Shown: piece after piece, positions 49,222-60,568 of the stretch
Position numbering within the stretch: the first letter of the stretch is position 1
Layout: each line of letters starts with the position of its first letter
Source: Epichloe hybrida
Lineage: Eukaryota; Ascomycota; Sordariomycetes; Hypocreales; Clavicipitaceae
Reading direction: 5' to 3'
DNA length: 64,000 nucleotides
NCBI GenBank assembly: GCA_019022495.1
Contig: JAFEKR010000006.1
Location: 2,728,001 to 2,792,000, forward strand
Program-made: the position numbers and the translations under genes
Notes under the pieces: generated by a model
Database searches by the model: none
Told to the model about the DNA's origin: nothing
What the model saw: the letters and a program-made list of their open reading frames with translations, nothing else

Positions 49222-50386
49222 GGGCTTAATACCTTGTTAGGGAGCAAAGCAGACTATTTGGGTTCCCGCAAGTGCAATACAGCGCAAAAGGCCGACTCCC
49301 AATTTGCCCAACGTCCCTGGCCCACGCATCGCCTCTGTTGCTGCATCCCTTGGGAAGGGCAGTGTACCGGTTTTTTTTTCTAAACCGTCTCTCTCTTCCC
49401 CTCTTCCCCTCTTCCCCACTGGTATCCATCGACTGCTTGGACGGCGCCGCGCGCACACGCAACAGTTACGATCGCGATGTCTCAAGACAAAAAAAAACAT
49501 CGCGTGGTCATGAGCTGACAGCATCCAGGAACCAAGAATGCGGCTCACGGGTCAGAGGTGTGTGGCGACCATTTTTTCGTCTGATCTCAATCTCTTTCGC
49601 ATACCTGCGCGATTGTCGACGACGAAACTTTGGGAAGGTCTGTCTCTGCCAACGGGCGACCAGGACGGACTGCTGGTGTGCAAGACCCGCTTTGCTATCG
49701 ACCCTCCCTCCCTTGGCTTCAAACGCCCTCGCTGCAGACACCTGCAGACACCTGCAGACACTTTAGCTGCCGCATGTACTCCGTACGTCCGTATGCCCAT
49801 TGGGTTTGCGACAAGGTCTTCATTGGTCGAGTATATGTCCTCTTTTGATCGTAGACATGGATTACACGGACGCTTTTAGTGACGAACTGTCGACGGACCC
49901 CATCCCCGCCGTCTGGCCCGTCCTGGCTGGCCCCCCCCCCCCCGGCTTCTCATCCCATCCCGTCCTATCCCACCCTTTTTGGGATGTTTTGCAGATAGAT
50001 CTGATCTTTAGGTTGAGGGGCGAGGAAAAACAGAGAGTTGGGTAGCCCTGTTGCTAGCCCTTTGTCAATATGATCCGCCTGGGCTGTCGATTCTCGCACC
50101 GATAGTCTTGGATTTATACAGTCTTGGATCCTCCCGGGAAATAATCCTGCGTTCCAGTCAAAAACATCACTCTCCTCAAATAATACATTTATCCCACCAT
50201 TCCACATCTTCGGAATTCCTCTCAGCATTTCTTCTTCTCCAACTCGTCCTTCATCCTCACATTCATTCATACTTTGTGGCTATTGTTCGAGGCATTTGCG
50301 TTTGTACTCCAGACTCAACCGCGGGCTTTGTTCTCGTTCGCCACTCGTGCTGGCATTCCTTCTGCTCCTGTTCACCTTTGGCAGCA
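49222..50386. other. mrd1-abaA intergenic region and abaA leader
   Basis: No gene was recognised. The region has CT-rich tracts (about 49386-49417), a CTGCAGACAC triplication (about 49734-49761) and a C run near 49930-49941. The abaA frame is open upstream to 50051 but contains no ATG before 50387, so the upstream part is taken as 5' leader. Confidence 0.6.
50198..50359 (+). promoter_or_regulatory. Two CATTCC words upstream of abaA (candidate AbaA sites)
   Basis: CATTCC occurs at 50198-50203 and 50354-50359, within 190 bp of the abaA start. In Aspergillus nidulans, AbaA binds CATTCY and activates its own gene. These words fit that, but six-base matches are common by chance, and the transcription start is unknown. 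Confidence 0.35.
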
Positions 50387-53305
50387 ATGTCTTCACTCTT
50401 TCAGCCAAGGCCTGTGCTGTCATCACAGAATTACTCACAGTCTTCTGACTATGTCGACACGAGGCGTATGCACGCTCACGCTGGTAGAGCACCGTTGCGT
50501 GAATCCACAGGCAATGCTCAATCACACAACTTCAATGGCTTAGTCTCTTGCTACCAGAACCAAGTGGCATTGTCACCAGCTATGCAGTCAACTATTCCTG
50601 CTCCCTTGGTGCCATCACAATCGCTCGACTGCCTCTACAGAAACCCGACTCCTCGTCAACAGCCTCGATACCAGAGACGGCAAAAGGCTTCCGTCAATCC
50701 CCTCTACTTCTGGCCAGCTTTCCGCCAGTATCGCAATAGACAGGCACACAAAGATACCCAAAAAGACAAGGGCGGTGTATGGCGCCGACCCGAGCTGGAA
50801 GATGCCTTTGTCGACTGTACGTCGTCTACTCCTACTTTCCATGTCAACCGTCCAAAAAAGGTTCATGAACAATATGCTAATGCTCCGCTCGTAGCCGTGT
50901 TGCTTATGCCCCATATGGGCCGCCGGAAGTTCTCCATGGGTGGCAAGCTGCATGGACGCAACATGCTCATCAGCGAATACATCTTCACAATTTGCGTTGC
51001 CGTATTGGGAAGCAAAGAAATCTTTCGCATCGACAATAGCAACGACAGTATCGAGCAGATGGGACGAAAGCAAGTGTCAAGCCACATGCAGGTTGTCAAG
51101 AAGTTCTTTGAAGACCTCCGATGCTGTAAGTTTTGGCCCATGTCACCCCACCGTTTTTTTCTTTTCTTTTCTTTTTTCCCTCCCCCGTGTGCCACAAAAA
51201 TTGAGTTTAGAGCACGGATGTTGACCAAGACCCCGCAACCAGTCCACTTCTTGTTCCCTTCAGAGGAGAAGAAGGAGCCCGGCTCCACCAACTCAGACGA
51301 TTACTATGATGAAGAGGAGCAGGAGTCGTTCAAGTCGAATCCCGTTCTCACAGCCCTAGCCGAAGGGCGGGTGCCAGATGTCAAGCCCAACTACGAATAT
51401 TTCTCCCAGCTTTTGGCGCTGCAGTCGTCGATTTGTGCACGACCCAAGACGTGCGAAATCTTCGTATCGTCGTCCGACATCAAGATTCGAGACGATGTTG
51501 CCTACGACGCCCACGGCACACCCTTGGACCAGGCTTCCTTTCCCCACCTGAACAAATACCTGAACTGTGACGACAGCCCTAATGTCCTCGGCAAGGACGT
51601 CTTGTTACACGAATACACCCGCTCCCTGGACCGAACCACATCAGCTTGCGCCAAGTCCGTGACCCGCCGCTGGCAGAATGATGCTCCTGCCATGTACGAG
51701 ACTCTCGAGCTCCCATCCAGGGATGAGGAGTGTCTGCTGCTGGAGATGTGCGCGACTCTGGAGCTGCACGAGCACGCCAAGTTCCCCTCAGGCTCTGAGC
51801 TGACCGGATTCGTCGAGGTTGCCATCACCCAGCCTGCGCTCCAGACTCATCGCTGGAAGTGCGTGACCCGCTTGACCAGGCCCGCCGAACTCCACAGTGA
51901 CGATGGCAAACAAGGCGTGTACACAAACGACAGCGGTATTCATCGCCGGGGGTGCAGCGATGCCAAGGTCGACTGCGACTGCCACACTCGTCCTCGACAG
52001 GACATTCACGTCCCCTTCCCTGCCGTCGAGTGGGCCAGTATCCTCAGCATGGCTGTACAGTACCCCGACGTGGAGCATCAGCGAATGAGGGAGAAGCGCC
52101 GCAAGTATGCCGACGGGGAGGGCAAGAAGGAACTGGAGCGAGCTGGCAGCAAGCGAAAGCGCTCCGAAGATGAAGGCGATGCCGCCTCCTGGGCTCGCCG
52201 AGAGCTCACCGGCAGCGATCTCATCTGTAAAGTTGCCATGTACCAGGAGCTCTGGTCTTGCGCACCCGACTCCACACAATGGACTCGCCAGGGCATCATC
52301 TTCTGGCGTTTCAACACGACGAATCAATGGCACAAGTATAACCCGGTGTTCAAGCCCGCTGGAACAACCTGGCGATGGTTGACCATCAACGACCCAATGT
52401 CCCGTTACCATCAGCAAAAGGCATTGGTCTATCCCCAGGTTGGCGTCTCGAGGGACGCCATCATGTCGCCCACTCCCTCCATCAATCAGCATCTGACTGC
52501 GACCATGAGCGAAACATTCAACTCTTGGAACCAGGGTGGCCACGTACACCACGCCCCCCATGTACCACCTTTGCAGACCCCCAACAATAGCATCGGGCTG
52601 TTTGACTCCTTCTCGAACGGGCTAGCCACTCCGCCCCCCACAGCCACAATACCCTCGGCATACTCTGCCGGTCCCTTTGATAGCAGAAGCGGCAGTTTTG
52701 ACGCCAGGAGCGCCAGCTTTGATGCCAGGAGCGCCAACTTCGACGCCAGGAGCGCCAGCTTTGACGCCAGGAGCGCCAGCTTTGACGCCAGGAGCGCCAG
52801 CTTCGACGCCAACATGGGGCCCAACAACGGTGGCGGCGTGGCTTACCTCGCAGCCACCGGTCCATCGCAACACAACAGACAACCTTCACCTCTGGGCAAC
52901 GGTCAAGGGTTCTTTGATGGACAGCAATCATTCACGGAAGTCAAGCCCATCAACACCGCAGTGGCTTCTTACATGACGGCCACTTCAGCCCTCGACTTGC
53001 CCAGCCAGCTGGTTTTCGACAACTCAGGCGTGGATGCTGGCAACATGCAGGGCTGGGACATGTCTGCTTTGGACGGCTGGTCCGCGGCGTCCGCACCAGC
53101 CAGCGCAACGACGGAATGGCCACCAACCCACAAGATGGAAGCACCGGCAGACCACCACCACACGGCCAATATCTGGGGACCCCCACAATGGCCACTATCC
53201 GCTGGGACAGCGCCAGATTCGCACGAGAGAGGTGAAAGCCCGCGACCGATGAAGAGGCGGAGGGAGACGATTGATGTCGGAGTACCCGTCACTGCTGGAT
53301 GGTGA
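50387..53305 (+). CDS. abaA: AbaA conidiation transcription factor (TEA/ATTS domain)
   Basis: AbaA acts after BrlA in the central conidiation pathway and controls phialide and conidium formation from the nucleus. Exons by conserved reading: 50387-50816, 50895-51125 and 51243-53305, giving about 907 residues. Introns are 78 nt (GTACGT...GTAG, branch GCTAAT) and 117 nt (GTAAGT...CCAG). Both fall inside the TEA domain (residues about 131-222) and restore the family text DAFVDSVLLMPHMGRRK and DLRCFHFLFPSEEKKEPG. The recognition-helix text RKQVSSHMQVVKKF is intact. Basic clusters KRKRSEDE and PMKRRRE could be nuclear signals. Residues 701-742 are six 7-residue repeats (ARSASFD). The start is the first ATG in a long open frame and gives the family-like MSSLFQPRPVLSSQ. 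Confidence 0.93.
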   Translation: MSSLFQPRPVLSSQNYSQSSDYVDTRRMHAHAGRAPLRESTGNAQSHNFNGLVSCYQNQVALSPAMQSTIPAPLVPSQSLDCLYRNPTPRQQPRYQRRQKASVNPLYFWPAFRQYRNRQAHKDTQKDKGGVWRRPELEDAFVDCTSSTPTFHVNRPKKVHEQYANAPLVAVLLMPHMGRRKFSMGGKLHGRNMLISEYIFTICVAVLGSKEIFRIDNSNDSIEQMGRKQVSSHMQVVKKFFEDLRCCKFWPMSPHRFFLFFSFFPPPCATKIEFRARMLTKTPQPVHFLFPSEEKKEPGSTNSDDYYDEEEQESFKSNPVLTALAEGRVPDVKPNYEYFSQLLALQSSICARPKTCEIFVSSSDIKIRDDVAYDAHGTPLDQASFPHLNKYLNCDDSPNVLGKDVLLHEYTRSLDRTTSACAKSVTRRWQNDAPAMYETLELPSRDEECLLLEMCATLELHEHAKFPSGSELTGFVEVAITQPALQTHRWKCVTRLTRPAELHSDDGKQGVYTNDSGIHRRGCSDAKVDCDCHTRPRQDIHVPFPAVEWASILSMAVQYPDVEHQRMREKRRKYADGEGKKELERAGSKRKRSEDEGDAASWARRELTGSDLICKVAMYQELWSCAPDSTQWTRQGIIFWRFNTTNQWHKYNPVFKPAGTTWRWLTINDPMSRYHQQKALVYPQVGVSRDAIMSPTPSINQHLTATMSETFNSWNQGGHVHHAPHVPPLQTPNNSIGLFDSFSNGLATPPPTATIPSAYSAGPFDSRSGSFDARSASFDARSANFDARSASFDARSASFDARSASFDANMGPNNGGGVAYLAATGPSQHNRQPSPLGNGQGFFDGQQSFTEVKPINTAVASYMTATSALDLPSQLVFDNSGVDAGNMQGWDMSALDGWSAASAPASATTEWPPTHKMEAPADHHHTANIWGPPQWPLSAGTAPDSHERGESPRPMKRRRETIDVGVPVTAGW
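52682..52807 (+). repeat. Six 21-bp repeats inside abaA
   Basis: Units of GCCAGGAGCGCCAGCTTTGA plus one base encode ARSASFD. The first unit is diverged (SRSGSFD) and the third has N for S. Unit length is a multiple of three, so copy-number change keeps the frame. Confidence 0.9.
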
Positions 53306-56300
53306 TGACTTTGGCGCGAAAAACGTGATTGCGCGTCGTGTCTATCTGGTATAGATGACGATGCTGTTGCAAGATGTGAAACGGAGTTTTACCGGCGGTT
53401 TTCTTCTATTTCCTTCGTCCGTCTTGGATTCTGACAAACCGATTGGCGTTGGGGGAAACATTTCACGACGGGTTTTCACTGTCTATTTGCTTGAATGATG
53501 ATAATACCACATAGTTAGACACTTAATCGATGAGCGTTTTTGATGAGCCTTTTTCGTTTCCCCCCAATGCCCTCCGCAACATGCCATGATTGCCATGAAC
53601 ACACGCCAGCTCGACCTTGCCACGCTATTGACGTGGCCCTCGAGTCGAAGCCAATCCCGCCTTTCTTCACCGCCAGGTGCCAAGGTGAGTGAGTTGACGG
53701 TATCGCGGCGCACTGCGAAATCATGAATCCCATGACTGCGTCTCTGCACTGCGTCTCTGCACTGCGGCTCTGCACTGCGGCTCTCTTGACTAAACAGACG
53801 CCCACCAGGGCCACCACCCATGGGTCCCTAGTGATCAGCATCTCCCGCGCGCCGTCTCCCGTATTCAACTTTCCCCCCTTCCCTTCCCTTCCCTTCCCTT
53901 CCCTCCCCCCCCGTGTCTCTTCAACAAGTGGAGGCCGAATGCAGGAAACACGCGGGTAACCCCTGACTAGCGACGCAGCTACCGCAGCGACAGCGACAGC
54001 GACAGCGACAGCAACTTGCAAGGGATAGATGTAGCATTGGATTACTAGTCCGTGTGTGGAGACATGGGCAACGGCAGACTTGGCTAGTGCGATCGCGTCC
54101 AGGGAAGGGAAGGCAAGGCAAGGGACACGCGACTTTCCTGCAAGCACTTTAAATGTACCAGGCTTTATTCCATTTAAAAAAAAAAGCATGAATGGAATTT
54201 AAATAGCGCTTGTTCAAGGAAGTACGTGGCGAGAGAAATGATGCGCCTCAATAAGGCGGGCGATTCGCTACATTAGAATAATAACTAACAATGGTACACC
54301 CCTTGACACTTCCATTTGGCCGACGACCAAGACATGGCGCAGGACAAAAAAACAAATTGTTTCTCGGGACGCACCGAGGAATTCGGAGAGGAAACTGGCA
54401 AGAGATGGTTGGGGGCGGCGACGGAAGATGGGAAATGGTGGAATCAGAATGACCCCGTCGTCAAGGGGTGCCGGGCATCTTACCTTTTGCCATGGCATGA
54501 AACAAGAGGAGGAAGAGTCGCTCGTAGAGAGTGGACGGACGTGGACGAGTTCGCGGGCGTGCACTCGGTTCTGCGCGCGCACGAGGCCACGCGGGTTCGA
54601 AACAGACGCGTTTCATCATGTGCAGCACAAAACAACAGTCTGACGGGCAAAGGGTGCCGGCGCTTGCTCCGACGTGGAGTGGAATGGTGGGCCGAGCCAG
54701 ATGGGCATCAATCAGGCTTTGTGGTCGGGAAACTCGTGCACAAACAGCAATAAGCAAGATTGTTGTTGTTGTCGTCGCGCATGACGGTGCCAACTCGTGT
54801 GATGGGGAAACAATGGCCGGTGGTCGGCCTTGGGGGGAAACTTGCGACACGTTGTGCGGTCGCTGGCCGGAGGACTTGCATGGGAGGACATTTCATGCAG
54901 ATGAAGGCCTGGAAGCTGTTTGGCCGCATCAAGCGCGACGTCTGGATAATGAAGAGGTTGATGAGAGGGTGAGTGGGTGGTGGGTGAGTGAGTGAGTGAG
55001 TGGGTGGTGAATGAGTAAGGAGTGAGTGAGTGAGGAGTAAGTGAGTGAGTGGGTGATCATGGGTCCGCTGCCAGCTGGTTGATTGGTGCCAGTAGGCGCT
55101 GTCATCTAGATGCAGTGGGGTCAACATGCATGCCCCGCTCTGCCCTCGATTGTTTGTTTCCATTGTCACGGTGTGGCAGGCATCTGCCATGAAACAACAG
55201 CTTCGGGTGCGTGCGTGCGTCCTGGACGTTTTGGTGCACAGGCGTTGGTGAGCCTTTGAACACGATGTCATCGTGTCTGGCCATCGTGCCCGGCCATCGT
55301 GCCCGGCCATCGTGTCCGGCGTGCCTCAAACACGTCTCCCTTTGGCCTGTCCCCTCGCGGCCACGAACAAGACCGACCGTCTGCACAACCTCCTCTGTCG
55401 TCGCCCGCCGGCCCAACGATAGGCTCCCATCAAAGCTCCCATCAAGGCTCCCATCACGCCGCCATCTCATGCCGCCATCTCATGCCGCCATCTCATGCCG
55501 CCATCCATCATGTCCCCGTTCTTGTTGTCTAGTGTACGGACCACGTAGCTGCATCCCGGTTCGGGTGCTTCGCTCGAGCCCCGTGGATTACAGAGCTCCT
55601 GTTCTTTACTATTACTGCGTGACCCCGTCCCGTCGCCTGACTCAGCTCTGTCCTTTCCATCATGGTTTCGTCTTTCTACCTGAATATCTACTCCAGCCAA
55701 GGGCAAGTTGTTTGTTGCATTGATTGCCATGGCAAGGTGAGGGAAAGAAAGTAGACCGCCACCCATCGTGAGGCTGATGGCTGTCTGATATCTTGGATCC
55801 TCTCACAATCCTCATTGATATTCATCACCTGCGTGCGTCCTGGTCGACTTGTGTACACAGGCTCGCTCGACGGGAACAAACGAAGACGCGCACACACGCA
55901 CTGCCGCATTTTGGTCACCTCACCCAATCACCTGGACTCATTCACCTGGGCTCGTTGCAAACAAGCGGCAACCTCCAGCTGGCTGGTGGATCTGCCAGCT
56001 GTTCACTATTCGAGAGAAGCACACAAAGTCCATCACGCACCTGGACGCAGCTGTTGACACTTCCCTTGATCATCTGCTCAGGGAACGCATTGTTTTGTTC
56101 AGACCTTGCTTGCCCCGATAACAGCAACAAGCCCTCGACTCGATCCTTCAAAAACCCGACAAGATACTCTCTCCTCTCTCAACAAAACCATCACTGTTTC
56201 TACCTTTTATTTCCCGCGCCCTTCTCATTACCGCGAGCTTGATACCCGACTTTCTTTCTCTCTTTCATACACCTTCCTTCTCTTCTCTTCTTGGTTTCTC

Positions 56301-56463
56301 CTGGCGAGAAAATAACAGCAAACAAGCATTTTTACTGCATCCACCGGTTTTGGTTTTGGTCTACAAGAAAAAGTTGCACAAGATAAGAGAAAGAGACTTC
56401 TTCTGCCACACGCCAACCTAGGAAACCATTTTCTTTTCAGGATATATCTCACACGACGTGACA
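53306..56463. other. Long intergenic region rich in simple repeats
   Basis: About 3.2 kb holds no gene I can support. It has CTTCC repeats (about 53872-53907), GACAGC repeats (about 53988-54014), GTGAGTGAG/GGGTGGTGAG arrays (about 54965-55052), GCCCGGCCATCGT repeats (about 55281-55318), and GCTCCCATCA and GCCGCCATCTCAT repeats (about 55424-55505). Overlapping frames on both strands (54316-54753, 54708-55310, 55211-55723) are repeat-driven and lack domains. The last 800 bp may be promoter and leader of the gene at 56464; a CT-rich stretch ending TTTCTTTTCAG at 56440 could be a leader-intron acceptor. Confidence 0.6.
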
Positions 56464-57942
56464 ATGCGAACAAATACTTCTCGAGTCACCATGTATCGAC
56501 TTGTTTCCACACTAGCTCTCACCTGCTCTGTATCCGCGCACTCGTGGATAGAGTACGCACTCCGGATCGCGCCCAACGGAACCATGGTTGGCGAACGCGG
56601 CTTCCCTCGCGGACACATTGATCGCGATAACGGGTTCAACGACAAAGTTCCTCAGCAACTGCTCCCTGCCAGCGGGCAGTCAGCCTACTCTGGGGAAGAA
56701 ATCCTGAACAAGTTCCCCTTCGAGGCAAATCCCAAACACCCCTTGCTGCAGGCTTCCCCCGGTGAACATGTCGCCATCATTCATTTGGAGAACGGCCACG
56801 TCAGTCTGCCGCAGAACCAGCCAAAAAAACCTCACAATCGCGGCACCATCTTCTTCTACGGCACCGCACAACCCAAGCCACAGGAAAAGCTCTTTGACGT
56901 GCATCTGCGCTGGAACAAGGACGGCACCGGCGGCGACAAGAGGGGGGTCCTTCTCGGAACGAAAAATTACGATGACGGACAGTGCTTCCAGCCCAATGCC
57001 GGTGGAATCACCAGCGAGCGAGCGTCCAAATTTAGCAGCGATGGAGCCGATACCAAGAAAGAGCTGCCGTGCCAGTCCGACATCAAGCTTCCCGATGACT
57101 TGAAGCCCGGGAGTGTCTACACGATCTACTGGTACTGGGACTGGCCGGACCTGAACGCCGAAAAGATCAACATGGATAAGACCAAGGATGGAAGTTACCC
57201 ATGGGCTGGGTCCTTCTTGCGAGGCGATGCTGTCCCGAACGGCTGGACAATGGACATGATCTCCAAGAACGAAAGCTATTCCAGCGTTATTGATATCAAG
57301 ATCGTGGATGGACAACCTCAGGGCTTCGCGGCCAAGTCCAACGCCAAGGAGAAGTGGGTTGCGCAGCAAAACATCTACTCCAAAGCTATTGAGGCGCAGA
57401 TGAGCGATAATTTCCAGGTCAAAGTTGGCGATATCGGAGGAGGCGGCGGCGGTGCTTCGGGGTCGTCTGCGTCTGCGCCTGGAGCTCCAGCTTCAACTGG
57501 CAATTCTGCCCCATTGCCAAGTGCAAGCGCCCGCGCCCCCGACATGCCCCCTGCGGCAACGTCTCCCGCCAAGCCCCCTGCGTTTTCAACACTTCCCGCC
57601 GGCAGTGGTGTCGTGACAGTCACGCAGACAGTCACTGTGCCGCCCACGACACTCATCAAGACTGTCTACCGGACGCTAGACCCGGCCGAGACGGCTTCAG
57701 CGCAGCCCGACGGTATTGAGGGGGTGACTGTCACTGTGGCAACGCACGTTCCTCCGCCGAATCAGCCGCCTGTGCAGATAAATGGGAGTAGCTCGCAGAC
57801 ATTATTGACTTCAGGCACGCCGACGCAGTTGCCAACCACGAATGGAGATTCCGCGCCCCCTACTTCAATCATTACTGGAGCAATGATGACAGTAACGCCC
57901 TTCCGACGTCGTGCGATCAGGCGCTCAGGTCGGTTTAACTGA
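56464..57942 (+). CDS. Secreted LPMO-like protein with N-terminal histidine
   Basis: The single exon encodes 492 residues from the ATG at 56464, or 483 from 56491. The second start gives a clean signal peptide, MYRLVSTLALTCSVSA, followed by HSWIEYALRIAPNGT. A mature N-terminal histidine is the hallmark of copper-binding lytic polysaccharide monooxygenases and LPMO-like proteins. The body (about 17-315) has further histidines in GEHVAIIHLENGHVSLPQ, aromatic text YTIYWYWDWPDL and scattered cysteines (GQCFQP, LPCQSD). From memory it resembles a fungal LPMO-like family now labelled DUF7492. The rest is a low-complexity Gly/Ala/Pro/Ser/Thr tail with VTVTQTVTVPPTT, typical of glycosylated wall linkers, ending RRRAIRRSGRFN with no GPI signal. 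Enzymatic activity is inference. Confidence 0.8.
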   Translation: MRTNTSRVTMYRLVSTLALTCSVSAHSWIEYALRIAPNGTMVGERGFPRGHIDRDNGFNDKVPQQLLPASGQSAYSGEEILNKFPFEANPKHPLLQASPGEHVAIIHLENGHVSLPQNQPKKPHNRGTIFFYGTAQPKPQEKLFDVHLRWNKDGTGGDKRGVLLGTKNYDDGQCFQPNAGGITSERASKFSSDGADTKKELPCQSDIKLPDDLKPGSVYTIYWYWDWPDLNAEKINMDKTKDGSYPWAGSFLRGDAVPNGWTMDMISKNESYSSVIDIKIVDGQPQGFAAKSNAKEKWVAQQNIYSKAIEAQMSDNFQVKVGDIGGGGGGASGSSASAPGAPASTGNSAPLPSASARAPDMPPAATSPAKPPAFSTLPAGSGVVTVTQTVTVPPTTLIKTVYRTLDPAETASAQPDGIEGVTVTVATHVPPPNQPPVQINGSSSQTLLTSGTPTQLPTTNGDSAPPTSIITGAMMTVTPFRRRAIRRSGRFN

Positions 57943-58699
57943 TGGCACACCGGGAAACTGGTCCGACCTTGGGGTCGGGTAGACGGGGAGGGGTTCAAGA
58001 ATCATCATCGGCTGCAGCAGCCGGGTTCGGGGGTTCGGGTCGGGTACCAAGTCGATCCTTACACATGTACATATTTTGGTAGTTTGTCTCATATATACCA
58101 TCTTGGGGGCATTCATGGCTGATGAAGAACTATCTACGTCTGCTGGTTCTAGACATGAAGCGGAGTCAGGAACGAATTGTTGATTGATGAGATGAAATTG
58201 ACTGACTGGGCTTGTGGCCGGCCACGCAATGTGACTGATGTAGCGAATCGCATCTGTCCCAGTCTCTGCGAGCCGCGAAAGTGAATGTGTAGGTTCGTAG
58301 GTTTCTGCCCGACATACGGCCGGTTGCTCAGACTTGGTCTCACGAAATCCCAAGTTATACCGAGTCGTATCCCGTGAGACCGTCATGAGCGACGTTTGCT
58401 TCTTCACAAGTATTTCTCAAAATATCTTTGTTCCGCAGATTTTTTTTTTTTTTCGCCAATTCGTTCCACTCATCGCTCGTCCGGCGTGTGTCAAACGCGA
58501 GTTCTCGACTGGTTTCGATGAATCAAGCCGAGCCTGGACTAGCCTCGATTAAAGTCGCAATCGAGTTTTAAAAAAGTAGACACCACGAGGTGTCCTCGTG
58601 ATATGAACACCTCGTGATGATTGCACAATGCGCCGATGCCACCATGCAACAGCCCAAGCCAGCGCAACAAGATACACGTACTAGACACACCAGCGCTCG
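57943..58699. other. Spacer between convergent genes
   Basis: No gene was recognised. A T run lies at about 58439-58454. The region should hold the 3' ends of the secreted-protein gene (+) and the cyclophilin gene (-). GGGTTCGGG repeats occur near 58022-58042. Confidence 0.6.
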
Positions 58700-59632
58700 T
58701 CACATCTCCCCGCACTGAGCAATCACCACGTCCATGTTCGGCACATCCTTCCCCCTGTACCCCGTCTTCGTAGCCTCCATCTTCCTCACCACGTCCATGC
58801 CCCCCACGACCTTGCCGAACACGACGTGTTTGCCGTCGAGAAACGGCGTGGGGACCGTCGTAATGAAGAACTGAGACCCGTTGGAGTTGGGGCCGGCGTT
58901 CTGTAGGTAGTCGACGAAAATTAGCATCGAACCGGCCATGCAATATCCCCCGCTTACGACATGTGCTAGGGAAAAAAAAAAAAAAAAAAAAGAGAGACGT
59001 ACCGCCATGGACAATAACCCCGGCTGATCGTGCTTGAGCGTAAAATTCTCGTCTTCAAAGGCCTTCAGTCCCCATATACAGGTTGAGCCTGTGCCGTCGC
59101 CCTTGAGGAAATCGCCGCCCTGGCACATGAACTTGGGGATCTGGAAGGGGGCAGCATAGCATCTGTCAGCGCAGCAGGACGATGGAATGTGGCAAGGAAC
59201 ATGGCGCGTACGATGCGGTGGAACTTTGAGCCCTTGTAGCCCTGGGCTTTTCCCTGGGCGTCCTTGGACTCGCCTGTGCAGAACTGGCGGAAGTTTTCGG
59301 CAGTTTTGGGAACGACGTCTTGGAAGAGTTCGAAGGTGATGCGGCCGAGGGGCTCGCCTGATGACTTGTCAATACACGGCTTTGATAACCAAATTGATGT
59401 TGTTGTTGTTGTTGTTGCTGTTGTGTGGAAGAAGGGAATAAAAAACCATCCACGCACCTCCTAGTGTCATGTCGAAAAACACCCTGCGCAGTCAAATGTC
59501 CATCTCGTTCAGCTTCTCTTCTCTTCTTTGCCGGTGGGTGGGTGAGCCATGAAGTTCCATGACGGAGGGGGGGTTGATTGAGGCCCCCACTTACAAAGGG
59601 TTTCCCGACTCGGGCAGCTGTGTCGGCGGCAT
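58700..59632 (-). CDS. cyp3: Cyclophilin H-type peptidyl-prolyl isomerase, five exons
   Basis: Cyclophilins isomerise peptidyl-proline bonds; the H type associates with the U4/U6 snRNP in animals. Minus-strand exons are 59632-59595, 59483-59458, 59357-59212, 59140-59003 and 58900-58700. All introns are GT-AG and phases join correctly, giving 182 residues, normal for the family. The product reads [33 protein letters not shown]..., then [87 protein letters not shown], and ends VVIAQCGEM, the ending typical of PPIH/Cyp3. The FHR...QGGDF and GSQFF catalytic text is intact. The 102-nt fourth intron contains a run of about 20 T (A on the plus strand, 58971-58991). Naming as Cyp3 rests on memory of fungal PPIH sequences. 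Confidence 0.9.
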
Positions 59633-60568
59633 ACTTGGTCTGCGGGATGAATTGGGCAACGGGGTGAGACGGGAAAGAGGTTCTGGTGTTGAGGGGGCCG
59701 TCAGATAGGGTTGCAGCTGGATTATTATTCCGAGCAACCTTGCGACGCAGATTGACTTGCCACGGCGGTAATACGTGGAATGTTGCAAAAAGTCGCAAAA
59801 AGTCGAGGTGGGGGGATGGAGGTGGGAGTTGGCGGGCGATGACAGAAACGGCCTAGCGCGGATTGGGGGACCCTTCACTTCCTTGGCTTTTCTGGCAGTC
59901 TGACCCTGCTTGTCGTGCTCCAGCCCAGATCACGATGGATGAACATGACCGCAAAGCTGCTACTTACAATATTATGCTCCCTAGGTGACGTGTTTCCTAC
60001 ACGGATAGCCGAGACTCCTGTCTAGGCTCACTCGCAGATCCGCTCAATATATTGATTTATCAGCACGGACTTTTATTGGTAAGGATTCATCGTCCTCACA
60101 TTGACATGTTTCCTGGATTGCATTTGATGCATCCTGCAGCTGGCACATGGTCACTGCAACCGGAAAACAGCCAAAGAAAGAAGACCAGACGTTAATAGGA
60201 AAGCTGCCAGGTTCGTCTGTACTTTTCGTCTGCATTTCACTTGTCCACGATCAGTGTCAATCGAGTTTCTTCACAAGAGAACCAAAATACCAGCTCACCC
60301 CGCATTGCAAAACACGTCCATCCATCTTCACTGTGATGATGCTCCTGCGTATTCGAACACTCAACCATTGTTGTTTGCCGCAAAACAGAGGTCCTCGGTC
60401 AAAGACAAGTTTGGCGATGCAAACATATGTGAGCCGGTTTCACGTAGTATTCGAAGGGGTCCATATCTACTCGGCATTGTCCAAGTGACCGATGCCCATC
60501 GTTGTCGTATTCTAACAATATGCTTATACATAGCCCGCTTTGCCCTTTCTTAAAAATGCCAAGTCGCT
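59633..60568. other. Intergenic region upstream of the cyclophilin gene
   Basis: No gene is supported. Short minus-strand frames at 60044-60235 and 60399-60629 lie just beyond the stop of the broken gene at 60569 and could be decayed downstream parts of it, but I recognise no motif. The cyclophilin promoter should lie in 59633-60000. Confidence 0.5.

Noticed and set aside
50051..50386. A 112-codon N-terminal extension of abaA.
   Set aside because: The extension has no ATG, and the family-like N-terminus begins at 50387.
54316..55723. Several frames of 100-200 codons on both strands in the abaA downstream region.
   Set aside because: They overlap antiparallel, are driven by GTGAG and CCATC repeats, and show no conserved motif or splice structure.
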